64,000 nucleotides of DNA from Sphingopyxis sp. FD7. GTDB taxonomy: Bacteria > Pseudomonadota > Alphaproteobacteria > Sphingomonadales > Sphingomonadaceae. The translations under genes were made by a program, and so were the position numbers. The stretch's first letter is position 1. Every line of letters starts with the position of its first letter. Location of the stretch: NCBI RefSeq assembly GCF_003609835.1, contig NZ_AP017898.1, positions 310,001 through 374,000 of the forward strand, read 5' to 3'. The notes beneath the pieces were generated by a model that did no database searches, was not told where the DNA came from, and worked only from the letters and a program-made list of their open reading frames with translations. Shown here in pieces: positions 34,117 through 43,371 of the stretch.

Positions 34117-35241
34117 ATGGCGGGGGCGGACGAGGACAATATCCCGGCGGCCAGCGGCTCGCCGGACGCCTCGCTGACCCAGGACGACAGTTTCACCGCG
34201 ACGAGCCATGCGGGCCTGACCTATCCGTGGGGCGAGGCGGCGCCGGGCGCGGGCGAGACGATCCGTATCGCGAACGGGATCAGCTGGGCGCGCATCCCGA
34301 TGCCGGGCTCGCTCGGCCATATCAACAGCTGGCTGCTGGATGACGGTGACGGGGTTGCCGTCGTGGATACAGGCATCTGCCTGACCATGTGCTCGGACGC
34401 GTGGAAGGCGCTCTATGCGGGCGCGCTGCAGGACCGGCGGATCACGCGCGTCATCGGCACGCACCTGCACCCCGACCATATCGGCCTTGCCGGCTGGATC
34501 GCGAAGAAGCAGGGCGTGAAGCTGTGGATGACGCGCGGCGAAATGCTCACCGCGCGCGCGATCGTTGCCGATTCGGCCGACAGCGCGCCCGACGAGGCGC
34601 TGGCACAGTCGCGCGCCGCGGGCTGGGACGCCGACGCGATCGAGGCGCAGCGGGCGCGCGGCTGGAACATGTTCCAGCGCATGATCTTCACCCTGCCGCG
34701 ATCCTATGTGCGGATCGCCGACGGCGACGTCCTCGACATGGGCGCGCATCGCTGGCGGGTCGTTGTCGGGTCGGGGCACAGCCCGGAACATGCGTGCCTG
34801 TGGAACGAGACCGAGGGCGTGCTCATTTCGGGCGATCAGGTGCTGCCGCGGATCAGCTCGAACGTGTCGGTCAATATCACCGAACCCGACGCCGATCCCC
34901 TGGGCGAATGGCTGGCGTCGATCGACAAGCTGCTGCGCATCATTCCCGCCGACGTCACTGTCTGTCCCGCGCACGGCGAGCCGTTCAAGGGGCTGCACGC
35001 CCGGCTGATGGCGCTGCGCGACGAGCATCGGATGCGGCTCTATAATCTTGCCGAAGCGGCGGCGAAGGCGCCGATGCGCGCGGTCGACGCCTTTCCGCTG
35101 CTCTTCAATCGCCCGATCGGCGAGCATAATCGCGGCCTCGCGACGGGCGAGGCGCTCGCGCATCTCAAGCGGCTCGAGGTCGAGGGGCGGGTGCAGCGCG
35201 AGGATCGCGGCGGCGTGTGGTGGTATCACGGTATCGCGTGA
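34117..35241 (+). CDS. MBL-fold metallo-hydrolase
   Basis: A 374-residue metallo-beta-lactamase-fold enzyme. The metal motif is in GTHLHPDHIGLAG; GSGHSPEHA and ISGDQVLPR carry later ligands, and CPAHGEPF the last His. The long N-terminal extension (AGADEDNIPAASG) is not conserved. The C-terminus has a winged-helix-like part (LATGEALAHLKRLEVEGRVQRED) as in LACTB2-like proteins. Substrate unknown. The gene is 3 bp after trcR, so it is likely co-transcribed. Confidence 0.86.
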   Translation: MAGADEDNIPAASGSPDASLTQDDSFTATSHAGLTYPWGEAAPGAGETIRIANGISWARIPMPGSLGHINSWLLDDGDGVAVVDTGICLTMCSDAWKALYAGALQDRRITRVIGTHLHPDHIGLAGWIAKKQGVKLWMTRGEMLTARAIVADSADSAPDEALAQSRAAGWDADAIEAQRARGWNMFQRMIFTLPRSYVRIADGDVLDMGAHRWRVVVGSGHSPEHACLWNETEGVLISGDQVLPRISSNVSVNITEPDADPLGEWLASIDKLLRIIPADVTVCPAHGEPFKGLHARLMALRDEHRMRLYNLAEAAAKAPMRAVDAFPLLFNRPIGEHNRGLATGEALAHLKRLEVEGRVQREDRGGVWWYHGIA

Positions 35242-35247
35242 GGCCGC

Positions 35248-35979
35248 TCAGGTGGCGTCGTGGAAAATCACCCCGAGCGTGTGCCGCTGCCCCGAACGGA
35301 TTTCGCTGACCCCGTGGCGCATCGCGACGCGGTAATCACCGCGCGACCCGCGCACCGGACGGACATTCACCGCAAAGATCACGGCATCGCCCTTCGCCAG
35401 CGGCACGACCGCGGCGCGCGACTGCATCCGCGGCCGCTGTTCGGTGAGGACAAACTCGCCGCCGCTGAAATCCTTTCCCGGCGCCGACAGCAGCACCGCC
35501 GCCTGCACGGGGAAGACATGCTCGCCGTAGAGATCCTGGTGCAGGCAATTATAGTCGCCGGCGCCATAGCGCAGCAACAGCGGCGTCGGCCGCCGCTGCC
35601 CCGTCGCGTGGCAGCGCGCGAGGAAATCGGCGTGGTCGGCGGGAAAGCGCGCGGGCAGCCCCATCCGCTCGTGCCAGCGGTTCGCGAGTGGCGCGAGGCG
35701 CGGGTAGAGGCGGCTGCGCAGCGCGGCGACGAGCGGCGGCAGCGGATAGGCGAAATAACGATATTCGCCGCGGCCGAAGCCGTGGCGCGCCATCTGGACA
35801 TGGCTGCGGAAGAGAGGCGGCGTGTCATAGGTAGCGGCAAGCGCGTCGCACTCGTCGTCGCCGAGAAGCCCCGGCAGTATCGCCCATCCGGCGCCGTCGA
35901 GCGCGGTCGCCACGGCGTCCCAGTCGATCGCCGCGAGGCGGGCCGCGATGTCGGTTTCGATTGTTCTCGTCATTTGCAT
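35248..35979 (-). CDS. 2OG-Fe(II) oxygenase family protein
   Basis: A 243-residue dioxygenase-fold protein. The iron facial triad is visible: H and D in NCLHQDLYGEHVFP, and His in MRHGVSEI, followed by the 2-oxoglutarate Arg in RHTLGVIFHDA. The family includes protein and small-molecule hydroxylases; the substrate is not predictable. It is convergent with the MBL hydrolase gene, 6 bp apart. Confidence 0.82.
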   Translation of the reverse strand: MQMTRTIETDIAARLAAIDWDAVATALDGAGWAILPGLLGDDECDALAATYDTPPLFRSHVQMARHGFGRGEYRYFAYPLPPLVAALRSRLYPRLAPLANRWHERMGLPARFPADHADFLARCHATGQRRPTPLLLRYGAGDYNCLHQDLYGEHVFPVQAAVLLSAPGKDFSGGEFVLTEQRPRMQSRAAVVPLAKGDAVIFAVNVRPVRGSRGDYRVAMRHGVSEIRSGQRHTLGVIFHDAT

Positions 35980-36039
35980 GCCATGGCTCGTGCGCGGTGA
36001 CGATGCGCCCCGTTTCTTGCGGTCAAGGCGGCCGCCGGA

Positions 36040-36315
36040 TCAATCGCCGCGCTGCATGATCCAGCTGAACGCCATGGCGTTGAACAGCGTGTAGAAGCCA
36101 TAGAGGATCGCGGCGGTGACGGCGCTGCGCGTCGCGATCGCCAGCGCGCCGACGAGCAGCAGAAACTCGAACACATAGGTCGCGTGCGGGCCGACCTTGT
36201 CGGCAAGCGGGCGGACCATCTGCTGCACCAGCGGATCGTCGCATTCCATGAAGGCGCGGTGCATCGCGAAATTGCCGACTCCGGCGCAGAAAATGGCGAT
36301 GATGGCGATCAGCAT
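36040..36315 (-). CDS. Small inner-membrane protein, unknown function
   Basis: A 91-residue protein with three hydrophobic segments: MLIAIIAIFCAGVGNFAM, ATYVFEFLLLVGALAIA and AVTAAILYGFYTLFNAMAF. Not assigned to a family. The open frame and GC pattern fit coding DNA. It shares the strand with the 2OG oxygenase gene, 60 bp downstream. Confidence 0.6.
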   Translation of the reverse strand: MLIAIIAIFCAGVGNFAMHRAFMECDDPLVQQMVRPLADKVGPHATYVFEFLLLVGALAIATRSAVTAAILYGFYTLFNAMAFSWIMQRGD

Positions 36316-36443
36316 AGGTTTGCAGATGGGGGGTCGGGGGTGGAAATGCCAGTGGATTTCGGCCTATGACCGGCGCGGTGCAGGCGTGCAGCGCCGCCTG
36401 TCGCTCGAAACGCCTATTCTCTCCCCGGCGAAGGGCCTGTTGG

Positions 36444-37613
36444 ATGACCTTTTTTTCGCGCCACGCCGCCATCGTCCTGTTCGTCGCAGCCGCCGCCACG
36501 CCGGCCTTTGCCACCCCCGCCGCGCCGACGATCTCGCCGCTGATCGTTCCGGCGATGGTGCCCTCGCTGCTTCCCGAAACCACCCCGCTGCCGCTGCCCG
36601 ACCCGGTGCGCGCGATGATCGCCGCGGCGATCGACAGCGGGCAAAAACGCGACATCGACACCGTCGTGTCGCTGGCGAAGGCGACCAATCCGCGCTCGAT
36701 CGGCGACATCGATGCGATGATCGCGGCGGCGAAGGCGGTGCGCGAGGGCGGCGAGCAGCCCGACCCGGTGCGCCAGATGCTCGCCGCCGCGATGGCGAGC
36801 AAGAAGGACAGCGATGTCGAGGCGGTGGGCAAGCTCGCCAGGACGACGCTGCCCGATCAGGCCGCGGCGATCGACGCGCTGCTTGCCCAATATCGCGCCG
36901 ACCGCGCGAAGGAGAAGGCGGCCGAAGCCGCCGCCGCGCGGGCGAAGCTCGCGCAGGCGAAATTCTGGCAGAACTGGAAGGGTGAGGGGCAGATCGGCGC
37001 CTCCTACAGCACGGGTAACACCAAATCTTCGGGGCTCAGCCTGGGCATCGCGCTCGCGCGCAAGGGGCTCGACTGGGATCAGCGGTTCCGCGCGCAGGCC
37101 GATTATCAGCGGACAAACGGCCGCACCTCGGTCGAACGCTATCTTGTCGAATATGAACCGCAGATCGAGGTCAGCGAGAGCGCCTTCGCTTATGGCCTCG
37201 GCCGCTGGGAACGCGACCGAATCCTGGGGTTCGGCGCGCGCTGGAACGCCTCGGCGGGGCTCGGCTACAGATTGATCGCCGACAAGAAAATGGCGCTGAG
37301 CGTCAAGGCGGGGCCGGCGTGGCGCGACACCGATTATATTCCTGGCCGCGGCGTCGACGACAGCGAACTCACCGGGCTCGCGGGGCTCGATTTCGGCTGG
37401 CAATTGTCGCCGACCTTGCGGCTGACGCAGGTTGCCTCAACGATCGTCGGGGGGCGCAACACGTCGACGAGCGCGCTGACCGCGCTCAACGCCAAGCTGA
37501 CCGGGGCCTTGTCGGCGCGCTTTTCCTATTCGGCCGAAATCGACAGCGACCCGCCACCGGGGGTCGAAACGGTCGACACGATGACGCGCTTCACGCTGGT
37601 TTACGGGTTTTAG
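36444..37613 (+). CDS. DUF481 outer-membrane beta-barrel protein
   Basis: A 389-residue exported protein. Signal peptide HAAIVLFVAAAATPAFA is followed by an Ala-rich helical region (~55-175, with repeated IAAAIDSG/MLAAAMASKK units). The DUF481 barrel (~180-389) contains WKGEGQIGASYSTGNTKSSGLSLGIALARKGLDW and ends with an aromatic strand (DTMTRFTLVYGF), as in the YdiY/DUF481 salt-induced outer-membrane proteins. The ATG at 36444 gives a normal signal peptide; the frame is open upstream. Confidence 0.82.
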   Translation: MTFFSRHAAIVLFVAAAATPAFATPAAPTISPLIVPAMVPSLLPETTPLPLPDPVRAMIAAAIDSGQKRDIDTVVSLAKATNPRSIGDIDAMIAAAKAVREGGEQPDPVRQMLAAAMASKKDSDVEAVGKLARTTLPDQAAAIDALLAQYRADRAKEKAAEAAAARAKLAQAKFWQNWKGEGQIGASYSTGNTKSSGLSLGIALARKGLDWDQRFRAQADYQRTNGRTSVERYLVEYEPQIEVSESAFAYGLGRWERDRILGFGARWNASAGLGYRLIADKKMALSVKAGPAWRDTDYIPGRGVDDSELTGLAGLDFGWQLSPTLRLTQVASTIVGGRNTSTSALTALNAKLTGALSARFSYSAEIDSDPPPGVETVDTMTRFTLVYGF

Positions 37614-37652
37614 CGAGCAAAGGGGGCGGGGCATAACCCGTCCCAAGGTTTT

Positions 37653-37680
37653 CGTCATTCCGGCCTTCGCCGGGATGACG
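37653..37680. repeat. CGTCATTCCGGC hairpin repeat
   Basis: A 12-bp inverted repeat with one mismatch and CTTC loop, lying after the DUF481 gene. It is the same repeat family as 5456-5483. Confidence 0.8.
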
Positions 37681-37709
37681 ATTGGGGGTCGGTCTTTAAC
37701 CTATCGCGG

Positions 37710-38168
37710 TCAGTCGAAAACCTCGGCGCCGCCGATCGTTTCGCCCTCGGCGAGCAGCCCGGCGCCGGGGACATGATTGAACTCGATACGGATGCCGTCG
37801 GGATCCTCGAAGAGGATCGAATAATAGCCGGGCGCCCACGGCTCCTCCTGCGGGCCGTGGACGATCCCGATGTCGGTACGATCCTTCAAAAAGGTATGAA
37901 GGCGGTCGACCGCATCGCGATCGCGCATACGGAAGCAGGCGTGATGCAGCCCCGGTGCGCCCTGATCGAAGCGTTTGCCGACATTCTCCGCGCTGGGCGT
38001 GCGGATGCCGATCGCGGTGCGTCCGCCGACGCCATAGAGCATCGCGTCGCTGTCGAGCACGATCTTGAGGTCGAGATAGCCGATGAGGTCGCGCCAGAAG
38101 GTAGTCGAGCGCGCAAAGTCGCCTGCGGTCAGGATGACATGCGCGACGCCGTTGAGATCGCTGCTCAT
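37710..38168 (-). CDS. VOC family (glyoxalase/dioxygenase superfamily) protein
   Basis: A 152-residue protein with the two-module VOC fold: GVAHVILTAGDFARSTTFWRDLIGYLDLKIV, GLHHACFRMRDRDAVDRLHTFL and the metal-ligand region YSILFEDPDGIRIEFNHV. The substrate is unknown. The start codon overlaps the stop... of its upstream neighbour in the sense that the M20 gene ends at 38165 and this gene begins at 38168 (ATGA), so the pair is an operon. Confidence 0.82.
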   Translation of the reverse strand: MSSDLNGVAHVILTAGDFARSTTFWRDLIGYLDLKIVLDSDAMLYGVGGRTAIGIRTPSAENVGKRFDQGAPGLHHACFRMRDRDAVDRLHTFLKDRTDIGIVHGPQEEPWAPGYYSILFEDPDGIRIEFNHVPGAGLLAEGETIGGAEVFD

Positions 38169-39700
38169 CGGATGGCGGCGAGCGTATAGAGGAACTCGGC
38201 AAAACCCATCGTCGCATCGACCAGCCCGGCGACCTTGGGATTGGTCGAATCGATCAGATAATATTCGTCGGGGGCGTGCGCGCCCGACCCGTGGCCGATG
38301 CCGAAATGGGCGGCGGGGATCGACACCGGCGGCGCGGTGAAGGTTGCGCCGGGCCAGCTGCCCGCCATGCGCGGGTTGAGGCTCGTCGCAACGCCGAGTC
38401 GCTTGTAGGTTGCGAGTTCGGAGCGCACGAGGCGGCTGTCCTCGGCGACCTCGGTGGGGTCATAGCCGCCCGAGACATTCATCTCGACGTCGGTGAAGCC
38501 ATGTTTGTCGAGATGCGCGCGGAGTTTTGTCTCGGCCTCGGCGCGCGTCTGGTAAGGGACGAGCCGGAGGTCGAGCTTGGCGACCGCGCGGCCGGGCAGG
38601 ATCGTCTTGCCGCCGGGACCGGTATAGCCCGCGACCAGCCCCTCGATATTGACCGTGGGTTCCTGCGCCAGCCGGATCAGCGCGTCGTCATAGGCGAGAT
38701 TGTCGATCCAGTGGGTGACGCCGAGCGCCTGCTTCTGCGCGGCTTCGTCACCGGCTTTGGCGGCTTCGCGGATCAGCGTTTTTTCGCGCGGCGTGAGCGG
38801 GCGGACATTTTCGAACCAACCCTCGATCGCGGGCGTATTGCCATCCTTGGTCACCAGCGTTTGCAGCGCCTGCACCAGCCGCCAGGCGGGCGAATCGACC
38901 ATCGCTTTGAGGCTGGAATGCACATCCTTTTTCGGACCGCGGCCCCATTTCTCGCCGCTGGCGACCAGTTCGAGCTCGATGATGCCCTTCGACCCCAGGT
39001 TGACCGTGACATTGCCGTTCTGGCCCTGCGAGGCGAAGGGGATGAAGATGCCTTCGCATTTTTTCAGCGCGGCGAGGATGTTGGGCTTGGTCGCGATCTG
39101 GCGGAAGTGCGGCGATCCGATCTCCTCCTCGCCTTCGCACACGAGGACGATGTTGACCGGCAGCTTCGCCCTGGCGGCGCGGATCGCGTGGAGTGCGGCG
39201 AGGAAAGCGGCTTCCGGGCCCTTCTGGTTCACCGCGCCGCGACCCATGATCGCCTGTCCGAAGCCGGGACGCTCGACCATCCGCCCTTCGAGCGGCGGCG
39301 ACGACCATTCGGCCGGGTCGAACTGTTTGACGTCGTACATGAAATAGATGCCGAGCGTGCGCGGCGCGCCGACGTCGATGGTCCCGAAGACGCCGGGATG
39401 GCCGTCGGTGGGGACGATCTCGACACTGGCGAAGCCCGCGTCGCGTGCGAGCTCGGCCATGAAAGCCGCGCCCTCGGCCATGTTCAGATTTTCGGCGGCG
39501 ATCGAGGGGAGCGCGATCCAGTCGCGGATGCGCTGAATCGAGGCGGCTTTGCCAGCTTCGGCGGCCTTGCGGATCGCCGCCATCGGGCCGCCGGCGGCGA
39601 GCGCGGGGAAGGGCGCCATGATCGCAGCGCCCGCGCCAAGCATGGCAGCGCCGCGGAGCATGTCGCGGCGGTTCGGTCGATCGAAATTGCGGAAATCCAT
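38165..39700 (-). CDS. M20 family metallopeptidase-like protein (atypical metal ligands)
   Basis: A 511-residue exported protein with a Tat-like signal (NRRDMLRGAAMLGAGAAIM). M20 fold blocks are present: CEGEEEIGSPHFR (catalytic Glu and ligand Glu) and GIGHGSGAHAPDEY (last His). Two usual zinc ligands are changed. The HxD motif reads MYD (Met121), and the bridging Asp of GRGAxDxKG reads Asn (GRGAVNQKG, Asn158). This suggests altered metal binding or loss of hydrolase activity. The VOC gene follows with an ATGA overlap. Confidence 0.8.
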   Translation of the reverse strand: MDFRNFDRPNRRDMLRGAAMLGAGAAIMAPFPALAAGGPMAAIRKAAEAGKAASIQRIRDWIALPSIAAENLNMAEGAAFMAELARDAGFASVEIVPTDGHPGVFGTIDVGAPRTLGIYFMYDVKQFDPAEWSSPPLEGRMVERPGFGQAIMGRGAVNQKGPEAAFLAALHAIRAARAKLPVNIVLVCEGEEEIGSPHFRQIATKPNILAALKKCEGIFIPFASQGQNGNVTVNLGSKGIIELELVASGEKWGRGPKKDVHSSLKAMVDSPAWRLVQALQTLVTKDGNTPAIEGWFENVRPLTPREKTLIREAAKAGDEAAQKQALGVTHWIDNLAYDDALIRLAQEPTVNIEGLVAGYTGPGGKTILPGRAVAKLDLRLVPYQTRAEAETKLRAHLDKHGFTDVEMNVSGGYDPTEVAEDSRLVRSELATYKRLGVATSLNPRMAGSWPGATFTAPPVSIPAAHFGIGHGSGAHAPDEYYLIDSTNPKVAGLVDATMGFAEFLYTLAAIR

Positions 39701-39774
39701 GGCTCGTCCCCTGCTATATCTGTGTTGCGGGGAGTGTTCTTTAAATCGAACGACATGGCAAGGAGGCACCGGCG

Positions 39775-39800
39775 AGACCCCGGCCTTCGCCGGGGTGACG
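39775..39800. repeat. GACCCCGGC hairpin repeat
   Basis: Inverted repeat CCCCGGC-CTTC-GCCGGGG plus TGACG in the gap between the M20 and fumarase genes; a variant of the family at 5456-5483. Confidence 0.7.
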
Positions 39801-39817
39801 GAGAGGGGCGAGCGAGC

Positions 39818-41341
39818 TTACACCCCCGCCAGCAACCCTTCGTCCCTGATCCGCTGCTGCCACAGCTTCGGCGCGTTGACGTGGACGTTCTGGCCTTCGC
39901 TGTCGACCGCGACGGTCACCGGGAAGTCCTGCACCTCGAACTCGTAGATTGCTTCCATGCCGAGGTCGGCGAAGCCGACGACCTTGCTGCCCTTGATCGC
40001 GCGCGCCACCAGATAGGCGGCGCCGCCGACCGCCATCAGATAGGCGCTCCTGTGCTTCGCGATCGCCTGTGTCGCGGCGGGGCCGCGTTCGGCCTTGCCG
40101 ACGCAGGCGAGCAGGCCTTGCTCCAGCATCATGTCCATGAACTTGTCCATGCGCGTGGCGGTCGTCGGGCCCGCCGGGCCGACGATTTCCTCGCCGACCG
40201 GATCGACCGGGCCGACATAGTAGATGACGCGGCCCTTGAACTCGACGGGCAGCTCTTCGCCCTTCGCCAGCATGTCGGCGATGCGCTTGTGCGCGGCGTC
40301 GCGGCCGGTGAGCATCTTGCCGTTGAGGAGCAGGCGGTCGCCCTGTTTCCAGCTGGCGACGATTTCGGGTGTCAGATTGTCGAGATCGACGCGGATCGCC
40401 GCGGTGTCGGGCTTCCAGTCGATCTGCGGATAGTCCGCCAGCACCGGCGGTTCGAGATAGGCGGGGCCGCTGCCGTCGAGCGTTACATGCGCATGTCTTG
40501 TCGCGGCGCAATTGGGGATCATCGCGACGGGCTTCGACGCCGCGTGCGTCGGCCAGTCGGCGATCTTGACGTCGAGCACGGTCGAAAGGCCGCCTAGCCC
40601 CTGCGCGCCGATGCCGAGCGCATTGACCTTTTCATAAAGCTCGATGCGCAGTTCCTCGGTGGGGTTCGCGGGTCCGCGCGCGATGAGGTCGGTCATGTCG
40701 ATCGGGTCCATCAGCGATTGCTTGGCGAGCAGCATCGCTTTCTCCGCCGTGCCGCCGATGCCGATGCCGAGCATCCCCGGCGGGCACCAGCCCGCGCCCA
40801 TTTGCGGCACCATTTCGAGCACCCAGTCGACGATACTGTCGCTGGGGTTCATCATCTTGAACTTCGACTTGTTCTCGCTGCCGCCGCCCTTTGCCGCGAC
40901 GTCGATCACGACCTTGGCGCCGGGGACCATCTCGACGTTGAGCACCGACGGCGTGTTGTCCTTGGTGTTGACGCGGCTGAACGCGGGGTCGGCAAGGATC
41001 GAGGCGCGCAGCTTGTTGTCGGGGTGAAGATAGGCGCGGCGCACGCCCTCATCGACAACTTGCTGAAGGCTGCGCGGGCTGTCGAGGCGGCAGTCCATGC
41101 CCCATTTGATGAAGACGGTGACGATGCCGGTGTCCTGGCAGATCGGGCGATGCCCCTCGGCGCACATGCGGCTGTTCGACAATATCTGCGCCATCGCGTC
41201 CTTCGCGGCGGGCGACACCTCGCGCTCATAGGCGGCGGCGAGCGCGCGAATATAGTCCATCGGATGAAAATAGCTGATGTACTGGAGCGCGTCGGCGATT
41301 GTTTCGATCAGATCGTCTTCGCGGATGATGACGGTGTTCAT
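39818..41341 (-). CDS. Fumarate hydratase class I
   Basis: Iron-sulfur fumarase, converting fumarate and malate in the TCA cycle. The 507-residue product has the N-terminal domain with HRPICQDTGIVTVFIKWG (Cys ligand of the [4Fe-4S] cluster), CPPGMLGIGIGGTAEKAMLLAK and MIPNCAATRHAHV, then the C-terminal beta domain with YVGPVDPVGEEIVGPAGPTTATRMDKFMD. The domains are fused as in the FumA/B type. Length and motifs are normal. No operon partner. Confidence 0.95.
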   Translation of the reverse strand: MNTVIIREDDLIETIADALQYISYFHPMDYIRALAAAYEREVSPAAKDAMAQILSNSRMCAEGHRPICQDTGIVTVFIKWGMDCRLDSPRSLQQVVDEGVRRAYLHPDNKLRASILADPAFSRVNTKDNTPSVLNVEMVPGAKVVIDVAAKGGGSENKSKFKMMNPSDSIVDWVLEMVPQMGAGWCPPGMLGIGIGGTAEKAMLLAKQSLMDPIDMTDLIARGPANPTEELRIELYEKVNALGIGAQGLGGLSTVLDVKIADWPTHAASKPVAMIPNCAATRHAHVTLDGSGPAYLEPPVLADYPQIDWKPDTAAIRVDLDNLTPEIVASWKQGDRLLLNGKMLTGRDAAHKRIADMLAKGEELPVEFKGRVIYYVGPVDPVGEEIVGPAGPTTATRMDKFMDMMLEQGLLACVGKAERGPAATQAIAKHRSAYLMAVGGAAYLVARAIKGSKVVGFADLGMEAIYEFEVQDFPVTVAVDSEGQNVHVNAPKLWQQRIRDEGLLAGV

Positions 41342-41512
41342 GTGCAGCCTTTCGCCCTTTTGATGGGATTCGGCGTCTCCCTAGACCCGGCGGGGCGTCG
41401 CGCAAAGGGATTTGCCGCGGACGCGAGCCGGGAAATTAGGTGCAATGTGATGTTGTAACCTTGGTCATGTTATGCCATATCCCGCTGAGCCATTGCCGTA
41501 ACGGAGAATCGG

Positions 41513-41968
41513 GTGACCCAAGTCGCCAGCCCTGCCCCTGTCCTGACGCGTCCTGCCTCTTTTCTGAGCCGGGGGATCGCGCTGGTCCGGGCTGCGCGCG
41601 GTTCGCGGCCTTTGACCGCGCTGTCGGGCGATCAGCTGGCGATGGGGCTGTCGGGGCTGTGCCTGGTCCACTGCCTTGCGACGACGATCTTTTTCGCCTC
41701 GATCGCCTCGGTCGGCGGCGTGTTTCTCGACAATCATCTGTTTCACGAAATCGGGCTGATCGTCGCGATCGGCTTTGCGCTCATCACGCTGGTCGCGGGG
41801 GTGCTCAGCCACGGTTATATGATGCCCTTCGCGGTCGGCAGCTTCGGGCTGGGCATGATGGCGGGCGCGCTGGCGCGGCCGCACGACGGCAGCGAAGTGA
41901 TCGCGACGATGATCGGCGTCGCGGTGGTCGCGCTCGGCCACGACCTCAACCGGCGCGCGCGGGGCTGA
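41513..41968 (+). CDS. MerC domain membrane protein
   Basis: A 151-residue protein with four membrane segments and the MerC signature GLSGLCLVHCLATTIFFASI (two Cys and one His in the first helix). Outside mercury operons MerC-domain proteins are often zinc- or metal-related, and it precedes a Fur/Zur-type gene by 101 bp. The GTG at 41513 follows GGAGA and is chosen. AT-rich DNA at 41440-41480 may hold a regulator site. Confidence 0.83.
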   Translation: MTQVASPAPVLTRPASFLSRGIALVRAARGSRPLTALSGDQLAMGLSGLCLVHCLATTIFFASIASVGGVFLDNHLFHEIGLIVAIGFALITLVAGVLSHGYMMPFAVGSFGLGMMAGALARPHDGSEVIATMIGVAVVALGHDLNRRARG

Positions 41969-42069
41969 CCCGGCGCCAAAGCGGATCGGTCCGCCGCTTG
42001 CGGGCACCCCGTAAAGAGCCTACATTGCACCATAGTCGGCGCGGGATTTGCCGCGCGAGAGGAGCCGCC

Positions 42070-42534
42070 ATGGGCAAGCATGACCATCCGCACGTCGAAG
42101 CCAGCGGCGCCTCGCTCGCCAAGGCGGCGCGGGCCGCGCTCGAAGGCGCGGGCGAGGCGTGGACCGACATGCGCGCCGAGATTTTCGGCGCCGTCGCGGC
42201 CATCGGCAAGCCCGCGAGCGCCTATGAGATCGCCGACATCGTCTCGCAGAAGCGCGGGAAGCGCGTCGCGCCGAACAGCGTCTATCGCATCCTCGACCTG
42301 TTCGTGGCGAACAACCTCGTCCGCCGCGTCGAGAGCGCCAACGCCTTTGTCGCCAACAGCCACCCCGGCTGCCTGCACGACTGCATCTTCCTGATCTGCG
42401 ATTCGTGCGGGACAGCGGTGCATGTCGACGACGACACGCTGTCGACCGGGGTGCGCGCCGCCGCCGAAAAGACCGGCTTCGCCGCCGAGCGTCCGGTGAT
42501 CGAGGTGCGCGGCAAATGCGCCGAGTGCCAATAG
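42070..42534 (+). CDS. Fur family regulator (Zur-like)
   Basis: A 154-residue Fur-fold regulator. The N-terminal winged helix is AYEIADIVSQKRGKRVAPNSVYRILDLFVANNLVRRVES, with LHDCIFLICDSCGTAVHVDDD and CAEC giving the structural zinc Cys pairs. Zur is favoured because of the FVANSHPGCLHDC segment and the neighbouring MerC gene, but this is inference; Fur, PerR or Mur are possible. GAGGAG precedes the ATG at 42070. A membrane protein gene follows after 31 bp. Confidence 0.85.
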   Translation: MGKHDHPHVEASGASLAKAARAALEGAGEAWTDMRAEIFGAVAAIGKPASAYEIADIVSQKRGKRVAPNSVYRILDLFVANNLVRRVESANAFVANSHPGCLHDCIFLICDSCGTAVHVDDDTLSTGVRAAAEKTGFAAERPVIEVRGKCAECQ

Positions 42535-42565
42535 GGTGACGCGCGGCGCATCGCCGGACGGTTGA

Positions 42566-43327
42566 ATGCCGCTCGGGGGGCTTCAGCAAAGGATCGAGGC
42601 CGAGCGGGCGCGGCCGCCCGCGCCGACGCGCGCCTGGTACTGGACGCTGGGGTTCGGGATGGTGGTGCTGGCGTTCGGGGCGTGGCTGACGCAGATTTTT
42701 CCGCAGACGGGGCACGACATCGCGCCGGGCTATGGCGCGCCGGTGCTCGCCTTTGAATTTGCGGGTGGGCAGGCCGATCTGGAGGCGATTTTCGGCGTCG
42801 AGAGCGATCCGCAGCAGGTCGCGCGGCTCGCCGCGATGCGGACGGGCAATGAGCGCGACTATCTTTACATGCTGCTGTACGCGGGTTTCCTCGGCGGCGG
42901 CTGTATTGCGCTGTGGCGCGAGCTTCGGCTGCGCGCGTTGCTCGCCGCGACCTTGCTCCCGCTCGCCGCAGCGCTCTGCGACGCCTATGAAAACTGGCTG
43001 CTCTTCGACATTCAGGCGGCCTTTACCGCGGGCGATTATTCGCCCGCGATGGCGAGCCTGCCCTATCCGGTCGCGGCGAAGTTCGTGCTGCTCGCGCTCA
43101 CCAATGTCGCGATCGGCGCCGCGGCGACGCAGCTCGGGCGCTGGTGGGCGCTGTTCGGGCTGCTCGCGATCCTCGCGGCGATCCCGACCGCAATGGCGAT
43201 CATCACGCCGGCGGCCTTCGCCTGGACGCTAATCCCTTCGGCGGCGGCGGGATGGTTGCTGCTGCTTGCGCTCGCCGTGGCGGGAAGCTGGCAGGGCTTT
43301 GTGCGCTCCCGTCCGCTGGCCGGCTGA
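42566..43327 (+). CDS. Membrane protein of unknown function
   Basis: A 253-residue protein with several membrane helices (WTLGFGMVVLAFGAWLTQIF, YLYMLLYAGFLGGGCIALW, LLAATLLPLAAALCDAYENWLLF, AAKFVLLALTNVAIGAAATQL, ALFGLLAILAAIPTAMAII, and a last helix). No family is recognised. It lies 31 bp after the Fur/Zur gene and 44 bp before map, so it may be co-transcribed with either. Confidence 0.65.
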   Translation: MPLGGLQQRIEAERARPPAPTRAWYWTLGFGMVVLAFGAWLTQIFPQTGHDIAPGYGAPVLAFEFAGGQADLEAIFGVESDPQQVARLAAMRTGNERDYLYMLLYAGFLGGGCIALWRELRLRALLAATLLPLAAALCDAYENWLLFDIQAAFTAGDYSPAMASLPYPVAAKFVLLALTNVAIGAAATQLGRWWALFGLLAILAAIPTAMAIITPAAFAWTLIPSAAAGWLLLLALAVAGSWQGFVRSRPLAG

Positions 43328-43371
43328 CCGTTGCGCTCGCAATCGGGCGCGACATCGCCTATATCGGTCCC

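Noticed and set aside
38276..40597. 773-codon plus-strand frame opposite the M20 and fumarase genes
   Set aside because: Shadow frame; both opposite-strand proteins have full family motifs.
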